A stretch of DNA of 64,000 bases from NCBI RefSeq assembly GCF_004343725.1, contig NZ_PTQW01000037.1:1-64000 (forward strand), given 5' to 3'. Shown here piece after piece: positions 1 through 6,481 of the stretch (positions within the stretch are counted from its first letter, which is position 1; each line of letters opens with the position of its first letter). The stretch comes from Treponema sp. J25 (lineage in GTDB: Bacteria; Spirochaetota; Spirochaetia; Treponematales; Breznakiellaceae). Position numbers and translations under genes: made by a program. The notes beneath the pieces were generated by a model. The model did no database searches, was not told the DNA's origin, and saw only the letters and a list, made by a program, of their open reading frames with translations.

Positions 1-74
1 GAAAAATAATGAGGCAGTGCGCCTACTTGTCAAAATATAAACAGATAGGTCAGAATTGACCGTAAGGAGTTTCC

Positions 75-305
75 ATGGCAGATATTACCTTCGAAATTCT
101 TAAAACCTTCGGGGTGCTCTCGGAAGAACGGGGAGGATGGAAAAAGGAACTCAACCTGGTTTCCTGGAATGGTCGGGCCCCTAAACTCGACATCCGGGAC
201 TGGGCCCCGGATCACGAAAAAATGGGGAAGGGTATTACCCTCACGAAAGAAGAGGCCAAAAAGCTTATTGAACTGCTGCAGGGAGCGCTTCCATCCCTCG
301 AATAA
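75..305 (+). CDS. PC4/YdbC-like single-stranded nucleic-acid-binding protein
   Basis: A 76-residue protein resembling the bacterial YdbC/PC4 coactivator family, whose members form small dimers that bind single-stranded DNA or RNA. The central run GWKKELNLVSWNGRAPKLDI followed by RDWAPDHEKMGKGITLT is the conserved core of the family, and an amphipathic helix (EEAKKLIELLQ) closes the protein as in PC4. The length is normal for the family. The ATG has a Shine-Dalgarno match (AAGGAG) about 7 nt upstream. The gene is alone on its strand and faces the convergent rnhA. Its cellular role cannot be read from the context; the family assignment is from motif recall. Confidence 0.85.
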   Translation: MADITFEILKTFGVLSEERGGWKKELNLVSWNGRAPKLDIRDWAPDHEKMGKGITLTKEEAKKLIELLQGALPSLE

Positions 306-381
306 CACCCAGGGAAGATTGCAAAAACGCCCGAACGCCCAAAGGGGGCTCATCATCCCCTGCCCCACTACTGCAATAGGT

Positions 382-466
382 TACACGGGCGTACGCTAAA
401 CTTTTGAGAGTCTAACTGTCGTCTCGGAAAGGCTCTGATTAGTTACACGGCATCCCCTAAGCTTTT
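382..466. repeat. Partial duplication of the rnhA 3' end
   Basis: The last bases of rnhA (AAAAGCTTAG...GTGTAA on the minus strand, 443-466) recur in degenerate form about 60 bp further downstream as AAAAGTTTAGCG...GTGTAA at about 382-405. The spacing is nearly the same and a stop-like TAA follows. It looks like a short imperfect tandem duplication of the gene tail. No function is evident. Confidence 0.4.
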
Positions 467-907
467 AATAGCCTCCTGGGTAAGGCGGTCTACCCGTTCG
501 TTGTAAGGGTTCCCGGCGTGGCCCTTTACCCACCGCCAGGAAATAACAAGAAGGCTATTGAGGCGATCCAATTCTTCCCAGAGATCCCTGTTTTTAACCG
601 GCTCCTTATTACTCGTTCTCCAGCCCCGGTTTTTCCATGCCTGAATCCACTCACTGATACCCTTTTGAACATACTGAGAATCGGTGTACAGTGTGATGGG
701 GAGCCCCTGGAATTCTGACCGCTCAAGGACTCGGGTCAGGGCCGCCACGGTAGCGGAAAGTTCCATCCGATTGTTTGTTGTCTGGGGCTCGGCGCCCCAG
801 CGCTCCTCCAACAGGGTACCCGCATCGTCTACAAGGCAGTAGGCCCAGCCTCCGGGCCCAGGGTTTCCCGAACAGCCCCCATCGGTAAATATGACAAGAT
901 GGTTCAC
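443..907 (-). CDS. rnhA: Ribonuclease HI
   Basis: RNase HI cleaves the RNA strand of RNA-DNA hybrids (R-loops, Okazaki primers) in the cytoplasm. The 154-residue length matches the E. coli enzyme. The opening FTDGGCSGNPGPGGWAY carries the first catalytic Asp. The catalytic Glu lies in NNRMELSA, the next Asp in LYTDSQYV, and the last acidic and His region in WVKGHAGNPYNERVDRL. All four acidic catalytic positions appear present, so the enzyme should be active. Its ATG overlaps the stop of the upstream DAHP synthase gene by 4 nt, which suggests translational coupling in a two-gene operon. The functional link between the two genes is not obvious. Confidence 0.95.
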   Translation of the reverse strand: MNHLVIFTDGGCSGNPGPGGWAYCLVDDAGTLLEERWGAEPQTTNNRMELSATVAALTRVLERSEFQGLPITLYTDSQYVQKGISEWIQAWKNRGWRTSNKEPVKNRDLWEELDRLNSLLVISWRWVKGHAGNPYNERVDRLTQEAIKSLGDAV

Positions 908-1980
908 CGCCGACCTTCCGAGCGCCAGGTAAGGGTGGGATCACTGGCAAGCCAGGCTTCTTCCAGCAGGGCCGCCGTTTCGTCCCATCCGATACAGGGG
1001 TCGGTTACAGAAACCCCATAGCGAAGCCCCTCTCCCCCCGGTGCAGGACTCTGACAGCCCGGTTCAAGGTTACTTTCCAGCATGAACCCCACCACAGGGG
1101 AATCTGCCTCCCTTCGCTGCACCAAAAGGTCCCGCAGGACCAGGGCCTGCCGTTCCGGCTTTTTCTCCGAATTCCCATGGCTACAATCAATTACGATAGA
1201 GGGGCGTAACCCCGCCTTTTTCATCCGTTCCGCCGCCTCTGCCACATGGAGCCGATCAAAGTTGGCGCCCCCTTTCCCTCCCCGGAGGATCAGATGACAA
1301 TCGGGATTTCCCGTGGTCCGCATCACAATGGTGGTCCCTTCTTTGTCGATACCAACAAACGAATGGGGGCTACTGGCGGCTACAATAGCGTTGATAGCAA
1401 TCTGCACGTCCCCATCGGTGGCGTTCTTAAACCCGATGGGCATGGAAAGCCCCGAGGCCATCTCTCGGTGGGTCTGAGATTCGGTGGTACGGGCTCCAAT
1501 CGAGGCCCAGGAAATGAGTTCCGCAATATATTGAGGGATGATAGGATCCAGCATCTCACTTCCCGCGGGGAGCCCCATATCATTCAGTTGTACGAGCAAG
1601 CGCCGGGCAAGTCGAAGTCCCCGGGCAATATCGTAGCTATCATCCATGTTAGGGTCCACGATAAGTCCCCGCCAGCCCAGGGCGGTCCGGGGCTTTTCAA
1701 AATAGACCCGCATCACAATACAGAGCCGGTCCGCATACTTCTTTGCCAATTCCGCAAGGCGCCGACCATAGTCCAGGGCGGCCTCGGGGTCATGGATAGA
1801 ACAGGGGCCCACAATGGCAAGGAGCCGTCGATCCTGGCCATGGATAATGTTGGTAATTTGCCGACGGGCCTCAAACACCACCCGGGCAGACTCATCCGTC
1901 ATAGGGATTTCCCGGGCCAATTCTGCTGGCGAAATAAGCGGCGTTTCAGAAACGATCCGCAGGTTATTCGTTCGTATCAT
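904..1980 (-). CDS. 3-deoxy-7-phosphoheptulonate (DAHP) synthase, AroF/G/H class
   Basis: Condenses phosphoenolpyruvate and erythrose-4-phosphate in the first committed step of the shikimate pathway. The 358 residues align with the class I-alpha enzymes of E. coli: GPCSIHDPEAALDY near residue 58, MRVYFEKPRTALGW-like PEP site, GARTTESQTHREMASGLSMP, GFKNATDGD and IDCSHGNSEK near residue 265, and the C-terminal ESNLEPGCQ with SVTDPCIGWDET. Which feedback isozyme it represents cannot be told. No Shine-Dalgarno site precedes the ATG. TTGTCT and TATCCT spaced 17 bp lie just upstream, which would give only a very short 5' leader. rnhA follows with a 4-nt overlap. Confidence 0.95.
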   Translation of the reverse strand: MIRTNNLRIVSETPLISPAELAREIPMTDESARVVFEARRQITNIIHGQDRRLLAIVGPCSIHDPEAALDYGRRLAELAKKYADRLCIVMRVYFEKPRTALGWRGLIVDPNMDDSYDIARGLRLARRLLVQLNDMGLPAGSEMLDPIIPQYIAELISWASIGARTTESQTHREMASGLSMPIGFKNATDGDVQIAINAIVAASSPHSFVGIDKEGTTIVMRTTGNPDCHLILRGGKGGANFDRLHVAEAAERMKKAGLRPSIVIDCSHGNSEKKPERQALVLRDLLVQRREADSPVVGFMLESNLEPGCQSPAPGGEGLRYGVSVTDPCIGWDETAALLEEAWLASDPTLTWRSEGRR

Positions 1981-2298
1981 AGTGGGAAGATAAGGATACC
2001 CAATGAAAAAAGCTTAGACAAGTAGAGAAAGTCAAAACCAGAAGGAAAGAAGGAACAAAAGGAAGTCGAAAGGTGTGTCGCTCCTTTCGAGGGAAAGGGA
2101 GGGGCCCCTAGGGACCCCATGGCCGAATCGGCCGGTGAAAAATAAATAGAGGGGTATTCAGTCATCCCGAGATCCATTATAATAAAAAAACGAACCGAAC
2201 CCGATGGGCACAAAAAAGATGGTCTATTTTTTTCATCCTACAGGAAGTATAGAGAGGGTTCGTATAATGGTTTTGTTTTATAGAGGGGAGACATACCA
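1981..2298. other. Divergent intergenic region between the DAHP synthase gene and the 2.3-kb lipoprotein gene
   Basis: 318 bp without a supported gene. On the minus side it carries the short-leader promoter of the DAHP synthase gene (TTGTCT at about 2014-2019, TATCCT at about 1993-1998). On the plus side a TATAAT at about 2264-2269 and a GGGGAGA ribosome-binding site serve the lipoprotein gene. A GGGGCCCC-centred palindrome lies near 2100-2118. The region becomes AT-rich after about 2150, where the AT-rich island starts. Confidence 0.5.
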
Positions 2299-2985
2299 AT
2301 GAAGATAATATTGGAAGGAATGTTGGCGAGCATAGTTTTGCTGTGCAGTTGTGGAACCCAGAGCTCAGAAAAAACCAAAGGACCAAATAAAGAGGTTATT
2401 AGTGAAAACACAACTGAAAATAGTGATGTCTATTCTATAGTTCTCAATAAAATAAGAGAACTCGATGCTGTCTCGAAAGACATACCTTACTCTGAACCGC
2501 TACCTGGTTTAAGAATAAGCAATAGAAGCACATATAATAACAATCCGCCTATTGATATTGTTTTCTATGTTTCCCATGAGATTGATGGTGTTCCACGAAA
2601 TGTAGATTGCTATATTACCAATCTGGACAACATAGGTCTTACCTATTTTGGATCATTTGAGGCAATCCCTTTCGATGAAGACAAGGCGATTTCGGACATC
2701 TTTAGTAAAAGAAATACAGTACATAAGTACGACCTCATAATTCCAGATGGATGGGATTTTGGATTTGAAACCTATTATGTTGGTAGATCCTCAGAAATCG
2801 AGATTACCTATAATGATCGCTATTTATATTTAAGAAATATACTTCAAGATGAAATTACTCCATCTCAACTAACGGAAGAGGAGGAAGAACTCGAGGAGGA
2901 TATAGGGCGAATAGTAAATGAAATCAAACGGTTTGCTGGTAGCAGAAGAGATCCTATACGCCTAAGGAATATTTACTATTTTTAA
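2299..2985 (+). CDS. Predicted lipoprotein of unknown function
   Basis: I do not recognise this 228-residue protein. The N-terminus is short and hydrophobic and ends in a lipobox-like LLCSC with Cys at about residue 17, so export and lipid anchoring are likely. The following region is hydrophilic and low in complexity (SSEKTKGPNKE), then mixed alpha/beta sequence, and an acidic stretch (LTEEEEELEED) near residue 197. A GGGGAGA ribosome-binding site supports the start. Codon use is much more AT-rich than in the flanking housekeeping genes. The stop lies 9 bp before the IS256 remnant. This suggests acquired DNA. Confidence 0.65.
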   Translation: MKIILEGMLASIVLLCSCGTQSSEKTKGPNKEVISENTTENSDVYSIVLNKIRELDAVSKDIPYSEPLPGLRISNRSTYNNNPPIDIVFYVSHEIDGVPRNVDCYITNLDNIGLTYFGSFEAIPFDEDKAISDIFSKRNTVHKYDLIIPDGWDFGFETYYVGRSSEIEITYNDRYLYLRNILQDEITPSQLTEEEEELEEDIGRIVNEIKRFAGSRRDPIRLRNIYYF

Positions 2986-2994
2986 TGTATTCAG

Positions 2995-3417
2995 GAGCCA
3001 TCCCGAATTTTGTGTTTTCGGATTGAGTAATTGAGTGACTATATGGCGTTGGTTGTATAAATTGCTTTACGGATTGGTTCTGGGTATTTGAAAAAGGAGA
3101 TAAGCTCTGGCCAGCGGTTGTGCCAGGAGCGGGACATCATGGGATACTTCGAATCCCACCGTTGGGCAAATTGCTCAAGCTCTTGCGCAGCAGCTTCTTC
3201 ACTAGCTGCCGTATACACCTTTTTGCCATCATCTCTCATTGAGAACCAATGCATCGAGAAACACGATAGGATAGATCGGCTCACGGCTTCTCTTTCGCCA
3301 GCTATCCAGCAGTTCTTTTACTGAATCAGTAGCATGACTAATGCGTTCGGGGAATACATCAACTCCGTAAATCTCTTTAAGTAGTATAACCGTTTACACA
3401 AAATTTGTTACAGGCTC
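2995..3417 (-). mobile_element. Decayed IS256-family element, about 0.42 kb
   Basis: Both ends carry related inverted termini. The left end starts GAGCCATCCCGAATTTTGTGT (2995-3015) and the right end, read inward, starts GAGCC and ends AATTTTGTGT (3417-3396). ACACAAAATT is typical of IS256-family termini. Between them lie two deleted blocks of a mutator-type transposase. A complete element would be about 1.2-1.4 kb, so roughly 0.9 kb has been lost. I could not find an 8-9 bp target duplication: the flanks TGTATTCAG and TTTGAACTT do not match. The insertion may therefore be old or altered by a later deletion. Confidence 0.75.
3005..3385 (-). pseudogene. IS256 (mutator) transposase remnant
   Basis: Read on the minus strand, the first block KEIYGVDVFPERISHATDSV and the following PIYPIVFLDA match the region just before the catalytic core of IS256 transposases. 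The frame then shifts, and MRDDGK is joined directly to a C-terminal block (VYTAASEEAAAQELEQFAQRW ... NRWPELISFFKYPEPIRKAI, then YTTNAI). About 90 residues normally found between these parts are missing. The codon after YTTNAI is TAG where the family has Glu (IES/IEN), and the frame continues SLNYSIRK before the terminus. N-terminal deletion, internal deletion, frameshift and nonsense mutation make it inactive. Confidence 0.85.
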
Positions 3418-3444
3418 TTTGAACTTTTCTTTTATTGTTTGCAT
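3394..3444 (-). pseudogene. Start of a small gene cut by the IS256 remnant
   Basis: A strong ribosome-binding site (AAAGGAG, 6-nt spacing) precedes ATG at 3444. The frame reads MQTIKEKFK and then runs into the IS terminus (EPVTNFV) and stops after 16 residues. The good initiation signal and its position 33 bp after the aspartyl protease gene suggest a third gene of that operon whose body was lost when the element inserted. The original product cannot be inferred. It could instead be a genuine micro-ORF, but its last seven codons are IS-end sequence. Confidence 0.5.
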
Positions 3445-3476
3445 AATTTGTCTCCTTTACAATTGAATATAAGAAT

Positions 3477-4430
3477 TTAATTTCTCTTATTAGGAACAAT
3501 AACGGTAACCTCGCTATCTCTAAAATTAAAAATCCAATTAAACTGGCAAATAAACTCCATGCCAGCTAAAAGTTGTTGGTACGAAAAAAAATTCTTAAAC
3601 GAGACTATTCTGTAAACTGGAAAATAAGTTACTACTATGTTTCCAATCCTTATATCGATTATATCTTTCTTAACAACATGTTTTATTTCTTTACCTGATG
3701 TATAGAAAGTTCTTTCTTCTGCTCTTTCTTTTGATAATAGTAAACCAAATTCATATTTTAACACATATCCATCACTTCCCGTGTCAATTAGCATACGATC
3801 ATCATGATTTTCAAGTATTATTGGAATTTCTGAGGTTTGACTAATCGGCACTGTTGTTACTAACGTTGCATTATAGATTGGTATTTCTTCTTTATTTCTT
3901 AGCAAAAGCATTTTCTTATTCTCAAAATCAAGAATCATAATAAAATTGTTTAAGATGTTTCTACCGATAACTCCATCGATGGCATAGCCAACCGCTTTTG
4001 AATATTCTGACAAAGCAATATTTTTATCATCTACAAACCATTCTATTTCTTCTCCCTTGTAAGGACCAATAACAAAAGGTTCGTAAGTTACAATTCGTGG
4101 ATAAAATCTTATGTTCAATCGAGAACCACTATAATAAATAGGTAAAAGAAATTGATTCTTTTTTATTTTTATACCATCAATTACATAGGATAAAAGGTAA
4201 CTATCGGTAGATCCAGTATCGATAAGTAAATGTATTTTTTTTGAACCCAATAGTGCTTCGATAACTATAGGTTTATCTTTTTCTAGAGGGTTTGTAAATG
4301 ATGAATTAGAGGTTATATTTTCCCATTTACCACCACTACATGGATAGGGTATATAGCTCCCGATTATTAATACAAAGAATAGTACTAAGAACACTATTAT
4401 GAAAAAGAAGAGAACGTGTTTTATTTTCAT
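3477..4430 (-). CDS. Two-lobed retropepsin-like aspartyl protease, membrane anchored
   Basis: A 317-residue protein with an N-terminal hydrophobic helix (residues 7-28) that should anchor it with the catalytic part outside the cytoplasm. Two Asp-Thr-Gly motifs are present: LLIDTGSTDSY (Asp71) and MLIDTGSDGYV (Asp216). Each is followed about 70-80 residues later by a psi-loop type segment (GVIGRNIL and LLAGMEFICQF). Both lobes of a pepsin-like pair thus appear within one chain, whereas retropepsins dimerise from single lobes. The gene follows the double-glycine precursor gene by 86 bp and shares its orientation, so the precursor, the C39 peptidase or the barrel may be substrates or partners (inference). 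Codon use is strongly AT-rich. Confidence 0.8.
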   Translation of the reverse strand: MKIKHVLFFFIIVFLVLFFVLIIGSYIPYPCSGGKWENITSNSSFTNPLEKDKPIVIEALLGSKKIHLLIDTGSTDSYLLSYVIDGIKIKKNQFLLPIYYSGSRLNIRFYPRIVTYEPFVIGPYKGEEIEWFVDDKNIALSEYSKAVGYAIDGVIGRNILNNFIMILDFENKKMLLLRNKEEIPIYNATLVTTVPISQTSEIPIILENHDDRMLIDTGSDGYVLKYEFGLLLSKERAEERTFYTSGKEIKHVVKKDIIDIRIGNIVVTYFPVYRIVSFKNFFSYQQLLAGMEFICQFNWIFNFRDSEVTVIVPNKRN

Positions 4431-4463
4431 TATAGTTAGACCTCAAATGAGCTTTAACCAAGA

Positions 4464-4499
4464 TAAGCTCTCTAGAAGTTTTGATTACTAGAGAGCTTA
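4464..4499 (-). terminator. Intercistronic 12-bp perfect hairpin (attenuator or mRNA stabiliser)
   Basis: TAAGCTCTCTAG (4464-4475) and CTAGAGAGCTTA (4488-4499) form a perfect 12-bp stem with a 12-nt loop between the precursor gene and the protease gene. No T-run follows on the minus strand (ATCTTGG), so full Rho-independent termination is doubtful. Partial termination or 3' protection would make the small precursor more abundant than the protease. Confidence 0.55.
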
Positions 4500-4516
4500 G
4501 ACTATCAAAAAACTTT

Positions 4517-4879
4517 TTAATAGGTTATTCTCCCACCTTTACGTTTCTCACCAGAGATACTATCTCTGTTTCTGTTGCTAGTACTACTAGCTGACTCTTT
4601 TTTTACCCACTTTTCGGTCACTTGTTCTTTATAAAAACCTATATCGATTGATCGAACAATGGTCACTTCTTTTTTTTCATAATCCCTGTTTAGATCACGC
4701 TGACCCATTCCCCCTTTCACCGCTGCACTATCCTGTTCCCCCAGCGCTATCCCCTCTACATCCGCGAAGGCTACAGCGGCCGCAGTCTGTTGGGGCGCCG
4801 ATCCCGGAACAGGCATCTCCGCCATCACCATACTAGCACCTAATAACAGCACCAGTAAAGACGCAATTACCTTTTTCAT
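4517..4879 (-). CDS. Small Sec-exported protein with double-glycine leader motif (putative precursor)
   Basis: The 120-residue product starts with a standard signal peptide (MKKVIASLLVLLLGASMVMA, cleavage after residue 20). It is followed by LGEQDSAAVKGG ending at Gly57. Counted back from the second Gly this gives Val at -4, Asp at -8 and Leu at -12, the pattern of double-glycine leaders cut by C39 peptidases. The predicted 63-residue remainder is charged and rich in Ser and Asn (KKESASSTSNRNRDS), with no Cys. A C39 peptidase is encoded divergently 115 bp away. A GGAGGT ribosome-binding site supports the start. The segment up to the GG motif is GC-rich and the rest AT-rich, as if leader and cargo had different origins. 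The function of the cargo (bacteriocin, fibre subunit, signal) is unknown. Confidence 0.7.
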   Translation of the reverse strand: MKKVIASLLVLLLGASMVMAEMPVPGSAPQQTAAAVAFADVEGIALGEQDSAAVKGGMGQRDLNRDYEKKEVTIVRSIDIGFYKEQVTEKWVKKESASSTSNRNRDSISGEKRKGGRITY

Positions 4880-4924
4880 TATAGCACCTCCAGAAAAATT
4901 TTGTACTTCTGGCCAGAAGATGAC

Positions 4925-4959
4925 TTGATTATACCCCCCCCCCCCCGTGTTATTGTCAA
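4925..4959. promoter_or_regulatory. Divergent overlapping promoters with the G/C tract in the spacer
   Basis: Minus strand: TTGACA (4959-4954), a 20-bp spacer made of ATAACAC plus 13 G, then a perfect TATAAT (4933-4928), reading towards the precursor gene. Plus strand: TTGATT (4925-4930), a 20-bp spacer, then TATTGT (4951-4956), reading towards the C39 gene. Both spacers are 3 bp longer than the 17-bp sigma70 optimum and both include the whole homopolymer. The minus promoter is convincing. The plus one is a weaker match. Confidence 0.65.
4934..4946. repeat. 13-bp poly-C/poly-G tract, candidate phase-variation switch
   Basis: Thirteen consecutive C on the plus strand lie between divergent genes. 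Tracts of this length change by slipped-strand mispairing, and Treponema pallidum is known to control tpr genes through promoter poly-G tracts. Here a loss of three bases would bring both promoter spacers to 17 bp. The tract does not lie in a reading frame: the frame upstream of 4947 meets TGA at 4926. Confidence 0.8.
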
Positions 4960-4994
4960 GTCAAAAAATTATTTTGTGTCATTCTGGAGGTACT

Positions 4995-5621
4995 ATGGCG
5001 GGGATTCTTTCTTTTCTTTTACTCCTTCAGCAAGTGCAGAGTCTTGAAACCCTGCGCTTCTCCGACGTGGCCGAGCAGGGTTATGATACCTCTTGTGGCC
5101 TTTCAGTCCTTTCGGACCTGGTGTCCCGCTACTGGAACTATTCCCTTTCAGAAGAAACTCTCGTATTTGAATGGCTTAGTATGAGGCCATCCTCGGAGCA
5201 GCCCCATACAAGCGACACCGGAAGAAACGAAGAGGACTACACCATCTCCTTTAAGGATATGCAGGATCTTTTGGCCCGCCATGGTTTTGTATCCAGGGGC
5301 TTTCGTTTTAGTTATGACCAGCTTGTAAAGGCCGCTCGGTCTTACGCTCCGCTCATTCTCCATTTTGCAGACCAGGAGGGACACTTTGTGCTCTGCCTTG
5401 CGGCAGAGGAGGACCTCCTCGTGATTGCCGATCCCGCAGAGGGGGTGTATTGGCTTAGCCGGGACGCTCTCCTTTCCCGGTGGCAGGGCTATGCTCTTTT
5501 GGTCCAGCATCCCACGCTTCTTAAAAACCAACCCGCCCTTGAAAGAACAGTACAGGAAGCCCATTCACGGGAAGAAAGTTTACAATTCCTTTCGAGGATC
5601 CATCGAGGAGGATACCGATGA
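4995..5621 (+). CDS. Stand-alone C39-family peptidase, probably periplasmic
   Basis: A 208-residue papain-like peptidase of the C39 family, which removes double-glycine leaders when fused to ABC exporters; here no ABC parts are present. Catalytic Cys lies in QGYDTSCGLSVLSDL (about residue 34), catalytic His in EGHFVLCL, and Asp in VIADPAEGVYWL followed by the WQGYALLV closing strand. The first 16 residues are hydrophobic and look like a short export signal. ATG 4995 has GGAGG upstream; a GTG at 4947 lies directly after the C-tract and lacks a ribosome-binding site. The architecture resembles FapD of the Fap amyloid systems. The stop overlaps the barrel gene by 4 nt. The divergent GG-motif protein is the likely substrate. 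Confidence 0.85.
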   Translation: MAGILSFLLLLQQVQSLETLRFSDVAEQGYDTSCGLSVLSDLVSRYWNYSLSEETLVFEWLSMRPSSEQPHTSDTGRNEEDYTISFKDMQDLLARHGFVSRGFRFSYDQLVKAARSYAPLILHFADQEGHFVLCLAAEEDLLVIADPAEGVYWLSRDALLSRWQGYALLVQHPTLLKNQPALERTVQEAHSREESLQFLSRIHRGGYR

Positions 5622-6481
5622 ATCAGAGAACTTTCACAAGGCTTCTCGCCACCTATCGGGTTTTTCTTGGTATGATATGGCTATTACGTCTAGCCCCTTC
5701 CCTCGAAAGCCAGGAAGCACCCCACAACCGTCTGGCGGTTCAAGAAAAGCGACCCTGGCAAAGTACCCTGGGCGCAGGACTTACAGTGCTTCCCATCATG
5801 CAGGGAGATACCCAGGCGATACTTTGTCTTGAATCCTCGGCAGATCTCCTGCTCAACCAGCGTTGGTACTTATCCCTTGGCTTTCCTCTCTATCTCCGCC
5901 TGCCCCTTACTACCACTGATATGGTTTCTCCTGTCATTGTTCAGGGAGATGCAAACATAGAAGCTACCTGGATAGGTCATACGAACCGGGGAGAGCATCG
6001 TCTTGGAACAAGCTGGACTTTCCCTACGGGGGTAAACGAAGGGGTCGCAGCCCAAGACGATACCATTCAGACCGGAGGCCTCCTTCACTACGTGGACATT
6101 TTTTGGCAGTATACCCGCTACACCGATCCGATAAGCCTTACGCTGGGACTCCGTCTTGGAACAAGCCTCCCGGGAAGCCGTGAGGGAACTCCCTACTGGG
6201 AACCTTTCTCTGTTGGACTTACTACGGGCCTCATGATGTTGATAAACCGGTCGGTTGCCCTGCAGACTCGCCTGATCCAGGGACTTGCTCTTCCACCCCG
6301 CTCAGGGGACCAGTGGCTTTCTACAACTATGAACTACGACGCTCGCCTGAGTGGTGGCCTGTGGTACACTGACCAGGAACATACCCTTTCCCTGGACCTA
6401 AGTCACAATATGGCACAGCCCCTCGAAGGTCTGACGATTTCTTTCCGGTATTCTTATACGGTAAAACCTAAGGAGCCGTAA
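5618..6481 (+). CDS. Outer-membrane beta-barrel, putative transporter partner of the C39 peptidase
   Basis: A 287-residue protein translated with ATGA overlap from the C39 gene. An N-terminal hydrophobic segment (about residues 8-30) may be the signal. After it come many alternating short strands with aromatic and Gly/Thr positions (LGAGLTVLPI, YLSLGFPLYLRL, HRLGTSWTFPTG, LTLGLRLGTSL, HTLSLDLSHNM) and a final strand FRYSYTV, as in barrel porins. C39 plus barrel gene pairs are typical of Fap-like systems, in which FapF exports the subunits. No coiled coil or plug domain as in FapF is evident, so homology is uncertain. Role inferred: passage of the processed cargo across the outer membrane. Confidence 0.65.
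   Translation: MNQRTFTRLLATYRVFLGMIWLLRLAPSLESQEAPHNRLAVQEKRPWQSTLGAGLTVLPIMQGDTQAILCLESSADLLLNQRWYLSLGFPLYLRLPLTTTDMVSPVIVQGDANIEATWIGHTNRGEHRLGTSWTFPTGVNEGVAAQDDTIQTGGLLHYVDIFWQYTRYTDPISLTLGLRLGTSLPGSREGTPYWEPFSVGLTTGLMMLINRSVALQTRLIQGLALPPRSGDQWLSTTMNYDARLSGGLWYTDQEHTLSLDLSHNMAQPLEGLTISFRYSYTVKPKEP

Noticed and set aside
1246-2025. 259-codon plus-strand frame opposite the DAHP synthase gene
   Set aside because: Antisense shadow of a clearly conserved enzyme gene.
2986-3426. Target-site duplication of the IS256 remnant
   Set aside because: Flanking 8-9 bp on the two sides do not match.
4947-4994. GTG start for the C39 gene directly after the C-tract, implying translational phase variation
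   Set aside because: No ribosome-binding site before it, TGA in frame upstream of the tract, and ATG 4995 has GGAGG.
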